Shown here in pieces: positions 12,649-23,109 of a stretch of 64,000 nucleotides of DNA; the stretch's first letter is position 1, and every line of letters starts with the position of its first letter. Source of the stretch: Rhizoclosmatium globosum (lineage: Eukaryota; Chytridiomycota; Chytridiomycetes; Chytridiales; Chytriomycetaceae); assembly GCA_002104985.1 (NCBI GenBank), contig MCGO01000048.1, positions 248,001 to 312,000 of the forward strand, written 5' to 3'. A program made the position numbers and the translations under genes. The notes under the pieces are model-generated. The model did not search any database. It was not told the origin of the DNA and saw only the letters and a list, made by a program, of their open reading frames with translations.

Positions 12649-13950
12649 TCATTCAGACTGGCCATCAGTTGGAGGCTTTGACGGGGCAAGAGCGCCCAAG
12701 AGGGCCAAAAACTTGGCGTTCTCAGTAGCAGCATGGAGGGCAGCATCTTTTCGGGTCTGATCTTGGTCCTTACGCTTCTCGTCTTGGTCAAGACCGTGTT
12801 GGCGAAGGGACTCCATATTGGTGGCTTGGGATTCCTTTTGGATGGCCAACGAAGCAACACCAGTTGCGTTTGCTTCACCCATCAACGTCAAGTACTGCGA
12901 TTGAAAGTCTGACATCCCTCTTTCACTTCCACCACTAGTTCTTGCAGCAGCTTCCTTTTTGTTTTTGGCAGGCTTTGGTGTCTTCTTCACTGGAGACTCA
13001 TCAGCAGACCCCTCAGCTTCCCTGATACGTTCCAATTCTTTAGCTGCTTTCTCTTTGCGCATTGCCTTCTTTCCACTTCCTTCTCCAGCTGGAGTCTCCT
13101 TGGCTTTTCTCTTCTTCCCTCTTTCCCCGTCTTCCATTACCTCCTCTTCAACCACCACCCCTTTCTTCTTCTTCTTCTTCTCCACCACTTCCACAACGTC
13201 TTCTTCCTGCACGACCATCTCAAACTCAGCTTCACAATCCTCTCCAACCCCAGACTCTTTCCGTGTCACAGCAGCAAGATCTGCCGAGATACCGCGTACA
13301 CCATCCTCTTCTGCCACCTTCTTGGCATCATTTTCGTCGTACCCTTTTGCAAAGGCAGTCATTGGAGTGTCAGACTTTGGCTCCAGTGGCGGAGCACGGT
13401 CAATGCGGCCAGATGACATGGAGTTGCGACTACTATATGGACCCTTCACAGCTGACGAGTTCCCAAGGATTGTAGTGATTTCGTCGTAGTAAGGTGGCTT
13501 GGGTTCTGAGGCAGATCCTGAGCCCTCGTCCCCTTTCACCTTCTTTGCGAACTTAGTGACAAGGCCCAACAGAGCCTTCCATTTCGACTTGCAGGAATCT
13601 CCATTCAAGGTTGGTGGGACGTCATCATCTTCCTCATCAGACTTGTCACTATCAGCATTCATTGTATCATAGATCTAAAGATACAGACAATGAGCAGGCA
13701 ATTGAGACATCAGTTGGAGTCATAAAAACCTTTTCTGGCATCGCATTCCAAGAGGCCATCTGGACCTGTGCTTGAGAAAAAAGACCAACTTCCAGTCATC
13801 CTTGACACAACTGAGTAGCCCCTCAACTTCCTTCTCATTCCATCGATGGGATGCCTTCCGTATGACTGGAATTGGGGCAGGAGCAGGGATGGGAGCCTTA
13901 TTGGCCTTAGCCTTTGTCGTCATCAGTTTGTTCAGAGTTTTTGCTTTCAT
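12649..13950 (-). CDS. Harbinger accessory Myb/SANT-like DNA-binding protein
   Basis: Two reading segments on the minus strand: 13950 to about 13725 and about 13645-12649. The first ATG at 13950 begins a basic Lys/Ala/Pro-rich leader and a trihelix/Myb-like domain (SHRWNEKEVEGLLSCV ... RSRWPLGMRCQK). The downstream part continues with DDDVPPTLNGDSCKSKWKALLGLV, then a highly charged tail with poly-Lys and poly-Glu blocks, a putative nuclear signal and a coiled-coil end. A join using donor GTTTTT near 13724 and an acceptor near 13645 keeps the frame (QK-S-DKSDEE); a simple indel is the alternative. In this superfamily such proteins bind the termini and carry the transposase into the nucleus. 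It is convergent with the transposase, 83 bp apart. Confidence 0.7.
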
Positions 13951-14047
13951 TAAATCCTCATCGACCGAAAAACAACCCAAATCCTCGTCAAATCCAGCTT
14001 ATCAGGATTTTTTCAAAAAAACCACTTGGGTGCTTAAAAATCCTTTA

Positions 14048-14062
14048 ATATCTGGGGACCTC
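14048..14062 (-). repeat. Harbinger right terminal inverted repeat
   Basis: Minus-strand reading GAGGTCCCCAGATAT mirrors the left repeat with one mismatch. It is followed on the plus strand by TAA, a typical Harbinger target triplet. Confidence 0.8.
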
Positions 14063-14196
14063 TAATGTAATCTTTGAGGCCACATTATATTCTTCTCCAT
14101 TTCTTGTTTTTTTGTTGCTGTCAACCAACAACTAAACGCCGACCACCAACCAAGAGACCACGCCAACCAAGACCACAACCCAACCCGAACCAAACA

Positions 14197-16044
14197 ATGG
14201 GCATCCGCGGACTCTCTGGCTTCCTCTCGAACGCAACTGGCGGCGCGACTCCGATCGCCTTGCCGGTCCAAGTCCAAGTCCAACTCGAAACCCAAAAACC
14301 GAGTTTGATCGTCGACGGAAACGCCCTCGTCCACAACAAATTCGTTGGTTCAACCGAATCGGGGCCGGCGCTGGCCCGGTCCGTTGCGGCTTTTGCGGCC
14401 AAACTCGCCCGGGTCTTTGCGCTGACGATCCTGTTTGACGGGCCGCTGCCAAAGTGGAAGTATCAGCAACGCCTCGAACGCGAGAAGGAGAAGATCGCTA
14501 AGATTGCCATCGACTTGACAGACCACATCCTGTCTCCCTTGACCCTGATTGCGTGCATCCAGAGTCTGAAACAACAGACTGAGTTTACAGTGGTTGTTGC
14601 GGAAGGAGAGGCAGATCTGGCAATCACAGAACTGGCGAGGGCTCAGGACGCTTTTATTTCAAGTGGCGATTCAGATTTCTTTGTGCATACTTGCAGGGGC
14701 TATTTGCCTTTGGATGGAATCAGTGTGCGAGAAGACGGAAGTGTTTCTGGGATGCTTTGGACGAATGAGGTGGTTGCGAAAGTATTGGGAATTCAGATTG
14801 AAGTATTGCCTGTGCTCGCTTATATTGCTGGGTGCGACTATACCATCGATGAGAAGCAGTGGCAATTGATAAATTCGCGATTAGGAACTGGACATGGCCC
14901 TGGTGCAAAAAGGATACGAGCATTTGCAACGCATCTGAAGCCCTTCACGACTGTTCCAGACGCAATCAATTCTCTCCGTCCAAAAGACTCAGATCCAACT
15001 GAATATGAAAGTCTCATTGCGGAAGTCACGGCGATTACGGATCTTTTCGTGGGAAACTTTGGAATCTGTCCTAACTCCCGATTTCCACCACTGCCATGTA
15101 CACCAGAATACCCACCATCTGTGATAAGAACTTCTGAGAAATCTCACAAATTTGTCGAGATTTTGAATGGGGCTTTTTGGTGTCAATCAATTGTGGAAGA
15201 TGTGTCACGGGCACCTGCGTGGGAACTCTCAAGGCCAATTCGACGGAGAATGTATCATGTACTAGGAATGCAAAGTGTTGGAGAATATATTCGCCGTGCC
15301 AGTGATTTTCGAATCGAGTATGTTACGGCGCTTGACCCTTCCCCCGCGTCTGACGACCCATCAACGTTGTACAACACCATAATGGAATTTAATGTTTCCG
15401 CCGATTTGTTCCCGATATCAACCCAGTACCTTCCATTCACTGCATCTCTCCGATTCCTCATAACAAACCTCAACAACACCAACAACCCACTCAAGAATTT
15501 CGAACTCGTCGCATTGATATGCATGGCAATTCGATCTTCCCAACCGCCACCACCATACTTATCCACCGCCCCAAAACCTGTGTCAACATCTCAATCACGT
15601 TCAAAACAAACAACACACCTCTTAGCAACCCTCGAAGCAACCCTTTTCAGCGCATGGCTCGTCCAACAAGCCGTTTCAAATAACGTTGCTTTGGAACACG
15701 CTCATTGGCAGGTCCTTGATTCGAACTTATATTCACAGTTCTTAATGCAGGCGAAAATTGGGCAGAGTCCACGTGTATTGCTAAACGCAGACGAACTTGA
15801 AGAGTTTTCAAAGATTTGGATGGCTTGTGTTTCGGGGGACGGTGCTTCCATGATTGACGAAGTTGTTACTTTTACACGGGAATGGAGTCTGAGTCCGGAA
15901 GCTGAGGTTGCGGATCAAGTTGATGGAGCTATCAAAAATAAGGCGAAGAAAAAGAGGGATGCAAGTAAAGGGCGAGGTGGGGGCGCCAAGAAGGGGAAGG
16001 TACCTGACCTTCAAAACCTGTTTTCTATTTTGGCTGATGAGTGA
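14197..16044 (+). CDS. Asteroid-like XPG/FEN1-superfamily nuclease
   Basis: Intronless, 615 aa. The start at 14197 is chosen because XPG/FEN1-type proteins begin with a processed-end-binding MGIRGL, and this ATG gives exactly MGIRGLSGFL. XPG-N acidic residues are in SLIVDGNALVH (about residue 40) and LTILFDGPLPKWK. XPG-I is marked by VVVAEGEADLAI and SSGDSDFF, followed by AYIAGCDYT, so the metal-binding acidic set looks complete. The helix-hairpin-helix expected of FEN1 is not obvious, and the C-terminal half resembles Asteroid-type proteins. The last about 40 residues are basic (Lys/Gly-rich), a plausible nuclear or nucleic-acid tail. The Harbinger element ends 135 bp upstream and may have displaced the original promoter (inference). 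Substrate is unknown. Confidence 0.82.
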   Translation: MGIRGLSGFLSNATGGATPIALPVQVQVQLETQKPSLIVDGNALVHNKFVGSTESGPALARSVAAFAAKLARVFALTILFDGPLPKWKYQQRLEREKEKIAKIAIDLTDHILSPLTLIACIQSLKQQTEFTVVVAEGEADLAITELARAQDAFISSGDSDFFVHTCRGYLPLDGISVREDGSVSGMLWTNEVVAKVLGIQIEVLPVLAYIAGCDYTIDEKQWQLINSRLGTGHGPGAKRIRAFATHLKPFTTVPDAINSLRPKDSDPTEYESLIAEVTAITDLFVGNFGICPNSRFPPLPCTPEYPPSVIRTSEKSHKFVEILNGAFWCQSIVEDVSRAPAWELSRPIRRRMYHVLGMQSVGEYIRRASDFRIEYVTALDPSPASDDPSTLYNTIMEFNVSADLFPISTQYLPFTASLRFLITNLNNTNNPLKNFELVALICMAIRSSQPPPPYLSTAPKPVSTSQSRSKQTTHLLATLEATLFSAWLVQQAVSNNVALEHAHWQVLDSNLYSQFLMQAKIGQSPRVLLNADELEEFSKIWMACVSGDGASMIDEVVTFTREWSLSPEAEVADQVDGAIKNKAKKKRDASKGRGGGAKKGKVPDLQNLFSILADE

Positions 16045-16108
16045 TACATAATACAAATGTAAATAACGATCGCAACGAAAAGCAGTTTTATACTCCACTC
16101 AGCCACAA

Positions 16109-16753
16109 CTAATAAACAACAACAGGCTTCTTCCCATCCCACTCATCCCCTTCAACACACTTCAAAATAAAATCCGCAAGATCCTTCCTCCCAATCGACC
16201 ATCCATTCAAAGGCGCCTCGCCCACACGATAAATCCCTGTCTCTTCTCCATCCGTCAACATCCCAGGCCGAACACAAACCCATTCCCCCTTATACTTCCC
16301 AACCCTCTCCTCCATCCCAAATTTATCCTCCATCTTATTCGCAATCACAGTCCGACAAACTACCTGGAGCAACAACGGAACCGTCCAAATAGACTCTCCA
16401 GTCCCCATTGCAGAAACGAAAATAAGGCGAGGCGGCACGGGAAGCCGTTCAGCCGCTGTGACCAAGACGTCCGCGTAGTGGGTGAGGAGGTCGACTTTTT
16501 GGAAGGGTGTAGTGTTTGTCGCGCCAAGGGCACTGATAACGACGTTTGCATTTTGGATGGCGGTTTCAACGTCGTGTTGGTTTGAGGCATCGCCGGTGAT
16601 TATTGTGGATCCGGCGGTGTCATAGTCCAGACGGGTTGCACTTCGGCAGAGGATTGTAACGTGGAATTTCGTGGGGGCTTGTAACAAACGTAATGCAACT
16701 TCTTTGCCTGTTCCGCGAGTGGCTCCAATGACTGTAACATTGAAGATTGTCAT
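16109..16753 (-). CDS. NAD(P)-binding Rossmann protein (NmrA/flavin-reductase-like)
   Basis: Intronless, 214 aa. The N-terminus is a beta strand with the dinucleotide-binding loop GATRGTG (residues 10-16) after VTVI. A DASN motif for the adenine side and ANVVISALGAT follow, then FVSAMGTGES and a conserved VRPG with LTDG. The order fits the NAD(P)-binding atypical short-chain dehydrogenase group that includes biliverdin reductase B/flavin reductase and stress-related NmrA-like proteins. No signal peptide or membrane segment is seen, so it is likely cytosolic. It converges with the XPG-like gene, 64 bp apart. Substrate cannot be told from sequence. Confidence 0.85.
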   Translation of the reverse strand: MTIFNVTVIGATRGTGKEVALRLLQAPTKFHVTILCRSATRLDYDTAGSTIITGDASNQHDVETAIQNANVVISALGATNTTPFQKVDLLTHYADVLVTAAERLPVPPRLIFVSAMGTGESIWTVPLLLQVVCRTVIANKMEDKFGMEERVGKYKGEWVCVRPGMLTDGEETGIYRVGEAPLNGWSIGRKDLADFILKCVEGDEWDGKKPVVVY

Positions 16754-17227
16754 GATTACTTGATGTGTTTATTTTTTGTGCCGATTGATATGTACTTGAT
16801 TTTATATTCACCTGTTTCAAATCAAATTGATTTTATATTGTTTCAAATCAAATCAAATCAAATTTAGTTAATGAGAAACCCCACGATTTTGGGAGCGATT
16901 TTGGTGTCCTTCAAGACCCCTCCAACTTATGATTGTAATATTGAACATTGACATGATTTTTGAGAGAGACCTCTGATGCATCGTCTTTGATACTCCTCAT
17001 ATTGACATTTTAAATCCTATCAAATCAAATGAAACTTTTCTGGCTTTAATGCTTACAAAATTAAACGTTGGTCAATATTACAACAAAAACAAGGACTAGC
17101 ACACAATGGCTCCGTAATTTGATTTCCTTCACCTGTCAAGTACATTTCAACTTGATTTATTTTGTAATTACAAACATGGACAAAACACTGAAAAAAACTA
17201 TATAACTCATACTACTAACAAACTTAA
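16754..17227. other. AT-rich intergenic stretch with CAAAT repeats
   Basis: No gene seen. The interval between the two minus-strand genes carries short iterations of TCAAATCAAAT (about 16815-16862, echoed at 17020-17030) and two T/A-rich blocks. It contains the 3' end of the actin gene and the upstream region of the NAD(P)-binding gene. A CCCACGATTT motif at about 16880 recurs at about 21585 and 21657. Confidence 0.5.
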
Positions 17228-18513
<1,286 letters not shown>

Positions 18514-18575
18514 ACTTGTGGTTGAGGTTTGTCTTTAGGATTTGATGGAACAAGGGAAGAGCCTTCCTACTCATC

Positions 18576-18583
18576 TATATATA
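18576..18583 (-). promoter_or_regulatory. TATA-box candidate of the actin gene
   Basis: TATATATA on the minus strand, 63-70 bp before the actin start codon, in an interval with no coding potential (18514-18929). Position and sequence fit a core promoter; no transcript data. Confidence 0.5.
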
Positions 18584-18929
18584 CCTTTTTGGCGAAGCAT
18601 CCACCCTCTTTTGTTTCATGAACATCCATGCTTTCTTTGGAAAGCTGAATTCGCATCCACCCCTTCATTGTACTTACAAGATTTTTTCTCCAAACACGCC
18701 GCAAGTTCTACGATGCTAGACGAATAGCTGCAGATCAATTTGACTATTCATTTAATAGTGTCTGATGTGGAGTAGTATATCACGGACGTTGAAACAAGAA
18801 TGTTATGATTTCGTAGGACCTTTCCTCAATCTGTTGGTTAAAACATCGCCAAAAGGTACCTTTTAATTGACAGCATGGTTTATTCCAAATTCGTAGAGTG
18901 AAGTGAAAGAAGTTGAAGACATGTATCCC

Positions 18930-19852
18930 TCAAGCATCCTTCTCCTTGTCCTCCAGAATCTTCTTGACATTCTCATCGAGCAACAGCTTCTCAATATCCG
19001 CAGAAGTGTACGGCTTGTACACAATCTTTCCACTTGCATTCTTCGACAATGTAGCAAACTCAAGTTTGTCGGATCCAATAGAAGCCGAGTCCATAGTTTT
19101 AGCAAGCACTTTGACGGCAAGAGAGATGGCTTCCTTCAAAGAGCATTCTTCAGTGTAATCCTGCTTCAAGAGCGCAGTAGCGTTGGTGGTGTTTGCACCA
19201 ATGCAAGTCGCCTTCCAACCAGAGTAGTTTCCTGATGGGTCTGAGTGGTAAAGCTGGAAACCATGGTGCTCGTCATGACCGGCATACAAGAACGAGACAC
19301 CAAATGGACGCAGACCTAAGTTTGGAATCGTTTAGTCTCGAACGCGTTCTGTATTTCGAGTTTTACCTCCATACTGAGTGTATCCCTGCTTCAAGTCACA
19401 CATTCGCTGCACAAGCTGCTCACAAGGAATAGGCTCGTTGTATGAAAGCGTGTAAGAATGGGCCTGGTTTCTGCAGTAGTGGATCAAAGTGTTTGCATCG
19501 GCAGTCAGACCCGCCACGGCAACACACATGTAGCTTTAAGGGAAGGCTTAATACGAAATAAACAACCAAATCCGGTATTTACTCGTTGAGTTTGTAGAGC
19601 TTCTCGTGGGACTGCATTTGCTCGAGCAGCTTTGAAGTTGTCTTCTTTTCAGCGGCGAGAACAACGCCTTCTTTGCTCAGAATTCCAATGCACATTCCTG
19701 CGTGCGAAATAGCTTCCATGGCGTACTCGACCTGGTAGAGCCGGCCTGTGATGGTGGGTTAAGCATCAATCAGTATCACCAGAAGGTGTCAAGAGAGTGG
19801 ACCCACCTTCGGGTGAGAAGATTGTGGTTCGTCCGTCGTATCGTCTGGCCAT
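18930..19852 (-). CDS. PSMA4: 20S proteasome alpha subunit PSMA4 (yeast Pre9) type
   Basis: Exons 19852-19807, 19745-19583, 19533-19367, 19315-18930; 253 aa. The alpha-subunit signature is at the start: [20 protein letters not shown] then VEYAMEAIS. Further landmarks are [36 protein letters not shown] and [18 protein letters not shown], which match PSMA4 better than other alpha subunits. The tail is Lys/Glu-rich (LEDKEKDA). The subunit sits in the outer ring of the core particle and has no protease activity itself. Introns are 49-61 nt. The alpha-type N-terminal extension is encoded by the short first exon, which supports the start chosen. Confidence 0.95.
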
Positions 19853-19979
19853 TGTTCAGTTGTTGGTGGTGGGTGCTTTTGGAGGTGGTGGTTGAACGAA
19901 GGTGCTTTTTTGGTGGGCGATTTTGTAGACGCGCGGTTGAGATGTGTCAACTATCCCCTTCATCATTGGAACCATTTAT

Positions 19980-21614
19980 TTATTCGTATAATGTCGATGC
20001 ATTAGAATTGGAGGCTTCAGAGTCAATGGTATCGTCACTCCTTCTAATACGTGAGGATACAACAGATCCTTCCTCTAGAATTCCACCATTGGCATTATCC
20101 ATATAATAAAGAAGAATAGAAGACAAAATCCCCAGGAAACCCAAAAATGCGAAAAACATCTCCACCCACAAAAATCCCCCACTTTGAACGCGAATTTCAG
20201 CTGCAATGAGCGGCAACACAACGAGCGATCCATTATATAGTGAAGTAGACAGTCCGTAAGCAGCACCCAACGACTTTGATGCGGATTCTTCGAGTTTTGT
20301 GAAGTCTGTTCCGCTACCACTGTCAGGCTCACTCAAGCGAGGTCGAGAAACATCAGCGATCGCACCCCAAATAGCAGCTCCGTAAACGCTATACGAAATG
20401 CCTAAGACGCACATTGGGAGAACAGGGCTGCTACCCTCTATTAATCCAAGAACTAGATGCACGAGAGTCACCAAGATAGAACACGCAAGCAATAGCAATA
20501 CTTTGTGTCCATAAGCATCAATATAATATCCACTAAAAGGAACCATAAACGTTGAAATGGATTCAGGAATGGCCATGACATTTCCCGCTGTCACTGTATC
20601 ATTATGATACCACTTTTCCATAAGAAAATCACTTGCTGTGTTGTTGAAGGGTATAATAGTTCCATAAAGGAGAATGCAAAGCAAGCATATCATCCAGAAC
20701 TCTTTGCGAAGTGAATTTACTGTTGTCAGGATAGTTTGCGTGTCAGAGATCATCGATTCTGAAGTTCCCGAGCGGATAGAAATGGAAGAAGAACGAGATA
20801 GTAACAAAACCGATGGCGATCGGCTTCGGATCAAAGGACGTTCGACGGAATCATTGTCTGTGCCACCAATTCGTACATATCCAGTTTCGCGCTTGGCTGT
20901 AATCCAGACGAGAACAATGGAGCATATGAATGAAAGAAGGCACAAAATTGTCGCAGTCCAAATCGCGGTCTGGACCCCTAACGCCCTTTCAATTCGAGGA
21001 GAGCAAATAGAATTCAGCGCTGATCCAAAGCGCGCGATTGAAACAGCTAAATTGAGAGAATTAATTTTCATATAAAGTGGAGGAGACGTACTTAAGCCAA
21101 GTGCAAATGATATCTGGCTGCTTGACCCAAACCAAAGGGCTACAATACAACTTTGACAAACGGATACGCTCTCCCCGCCTATTCCAAATATAATTCTGCC
21201 AAGAAGAAGCAGGGGATACGATTTTAGGCTTAACCCGAAACTAAAAATCACTTGTCCCACGATAACCAACGAAGACACTGTCAAAAGCACAGTGGAAACT
21301 CCATATGACGCGATATAGCCTCCAGATATAAAAGGAATGATTGTATTTGGCAGCGAGTAGGCCGAATAAAGCAAATTTAGTTTGAACTGCCACTCATCAT
21401 ATCCGATCCCGAGATACTCCATTAGAGGTATATTAAGAGCAGCGGGAGCATCAAACGCGTAGAATGTGCCAACGAGGATCATACAAGCTAGGAATAGGAC
21501 TTGCCATTTTGTTGTTGCATCTCCTTCCATCGCGAAATTGTCAAGAACATCTTGAAATGAAACTGAATACCTGCGGACAACCCACGATTTCAGCATTTTC
21601 CCAGCATTTTCCAT
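19980..21614 (-). CDS. Major facilitator superfamily transporter, MFSD1-like
   Basis: About 529 aa after removal of a 45-nt intron (21047-21091), which contains no stop and leaves the frame open if retained. Around 11-12 hydrophobic helices are visible. MFSD1-type features: an N-terminal FYAFDAPAALN loop after the first helix, GRIIFGIGGESVSV, and ARFGSALNS after the intron. A cytosolic loop between helices 6 and 7 is Ser/Arg-rich. The C-terminal tail is acidic/Ser-rich. Relatives sit in lysosome or vacuole membranes and export dipeptides (established for MFSD1); the same role here is inference. The ATG at 21614 is the first; an internal Met before GDATTKWQ could also start the protein. Divergent from the second actin, 153 bp apart. 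Confidence 0.82.
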   Translation of the reverse strand: MENAGKMLKSWVVRRYSVSFQDVLDNFAMEGDATTKWQVLFLACMILVGTFYAFDAPAALNIPLMEYLGIGYDEWQFKLNLLYSAYSLPNTIIPFISGGYIASYGVSTVLLTVSSLVIVGQVIFSFGLSLKSYPLLLLGRIIFGIGGESVSVCQSCIVALWFGSSSQISFALGLSTSPPLYMKINSLNLAVSIARFGSALNSICSPRIERALGVQTAIWTATILCLLSFICSIVLVWITAKRETGYVRIGGTDNDSVERPLIRSRSPSVLLLSRSSSISIRSGTSESMISDTQTILTTVNSLRKEFWMICLLCILLYGTIIPFNNTASDFLMEKWYHNDTVTAGNVMAIPESISTFMVPFSGYYIDAYGHKVLLLLACSILVTLVHLVLGLIEGSSPVLPMCVLGISYSVYGAAIWGAIADVSRPRLSEPDSGSGTDFTKLEESASKSLGAAYGLSTSLYNGSLVVLPLIAAEIRVQSGGFLWVEMFFAFLGFLGILSSILLYYMDNANGGILEEGSVVSSRIRRSDDTIDSEASNSNASTLYE

Positions 21615-21767
21615 AAAAGCCCACTTTGCCAGTGGCTTTCAAATTTTTGGGGAGGACCCACGATTTCAGCTCAATTTGAAGTAGAAGAACACAGCTTCGA
21701 AACTGCTTCTCTTGAAAAACTTGAAACTAAACAAGAACGCCGTCCAATTAGAATATCAATCGATCAA

Positions 21768-23061
21768 ATGACGTATGAAAACGACGCTGTTAGTTGATAG
21801 CTCTGTATATATCCAGGATGAGGCTGTGGATTGACCTTCTCCAAACAGGTTGTATTGGATAATGGCTCTGGTATGCTCAAGGCTGGATTTGCCGGTGACG
21901 ATGCACCACGTGCAGTGTTTCCCGCCATTGTCGGTCGTGCCCATCAGTACTTTCAGTTCATTGGGAGTGGAGGGGCAAAGGACACTTACATTGGAGACGA
22001 GGCCCAAGCAAAGAGAGGTATTCTGTCTCTCTCATACCCAATTAAGGGAGGTATCGTAACAAACTGGGATGATATGGAGAAAGTCTGGTGAGTTGAAGTA
22101 TTTCAAACCAATTTGGCCCTTATATTGCTTGTTATCCAATTAGGCATCACGCCTTCTCCAATGAGCTGCGAGTTCTCCCTGAAGAGCATCCTCTTCTTCT
22201 GACTGAAGCTCCAATGAACCCGAAGGCAAATCGAGAACACATGATGCAGCTCTGTTTCGAAAGCTTCAACGTTCCAGCTTTCTTCGTGTCCATCCAGGCT
22301 GTCTTGTCGCTTTATGCTAGCGGTCGAACAACTGGAATTGTGCTGGATTCTGGAGATGGTGTTTCTCACACTGTTCCGGTTTATGAAGGATTCAGCTTTC
22401 CTCACGCAATTTCCAGACTTAATCTTGCAGGGTGCGTGGTATCTAGTAACTTTAAGAAGAATCTAATTCGTGATATAGGCGAGACATCACTCAATACCTT
22501 ATGAAGATTCTAACAGAGCGAGGTTACTCATACACAACATCCGCTGAACAAGAAATCGTCAAGAATATCAAGGAAACGCTTTGCTACGTAGCGCTCGATT
22601 ACGATCAGGAAATGCAACGCGCAGAGCAAACGGTCGAGCTTGAGCGATCCTTTGAATTACCGGATGGACAAGTTATCACAATTGGAAGCGAACGTTTCCG
22701 CGCTGCAGAAGCACTCTTTAGACCGTCTATGCTCGGAATGGAAGCGAGCGGAGTTGACTCCTTGACCTACAATTCCATCAATCGATGTGATATTGATGTG
22801 AGACGGTCAATGTATTCCAACGTCGTCTTGTCTGGCGGTACGACAATGTATCCAGGAATGCCAGAGCGTTTGGAGAAAGAGCTCAATACTAGGGCTCCGT
22901 CATCAATAAAAGTGAAGGTCGTCGCACCAGAAGAGAGAAAGTACTCAGTATGGATTGGAGGCTCTATTCTGGCATCATTGAGTACGTTCCAGTCTATGTG
23001 GGTGACCAAAGCAGAATATGAGGAGTCGGGAGCCTCAATTGTCCACCGCAAGTGTTTCTAA
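21768..23061 (+). CDS. Divergent actin paralogue
   Basis: Exons 21768-21788, 21849-22087, 22144-22431, 22479-23061; 376 aa. The first exon encodes only MTYENDA before the join to [13 protein letters not shown]. Exons 3 and 4 have the same lengths and phases as those of the actin at 17.2-18.5 kb, and the tail is the standard IVHRKCF, so it is an actin rather than an actin-related protein. Differences: PIKGGI replaces the PI-x-HGI segment, so the usual His73 is absent; subdomain 2 reads [16 protein letters not shown]; the hydrophobic-plug region and [14 protein letters not shown] are unusual. ATP-binding loops look intact ([22 protein letters not shown]). It may be a stage-specific or sporulation actin (inference). 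Confidence 0.9.
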
Positions 23062-23109
23062 ACCTTGCATCGTTCACTTTCATACCGAATAATTGATTTG
23101 AATTGCATT

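Larger units (their letters stand above)
10977..14062. mobile_element. PIF/Harbinger-type DNA transposon
   Basis: A segment of about 3.1 kb bounded by near-identical 15-bp terminal inverted repeats, GACGTCCCCAGATAT on the left and GAGGTCCCCAGATAT (read on the minus strand) on the right. Sub-terminal GGATTTTT motifs are present inside both ends. It carries the two genes typical of the superfamily in convergent orientation: a DDE transposase (plus strand) and a Myb/SANT-like protein (minus strand). The superfamily target duplication is a 3-bp TWA; the right flank is TAA, and the left flank has TAA or ATA next to the repeat, so the duplication is imperfect or the end is off by a base or two. The left end lies in the last codons of the F-box gene and the right end 135 bp before the XPG-like gene. 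Confidence 0.85.

Noticed and set aside
10977..14062. Element as a retrotransposon
   Set aside because: No reverse transcriptase, integrase or long terminal repeats; DDE_Tnp_4 transposase, Myb-like partner and inverted termini fit Harbinger.
18863..19290. Open frames opposite the proteasome gene
   Set aside because: Shadows of the PSMA4 coding sequence; no independent support.
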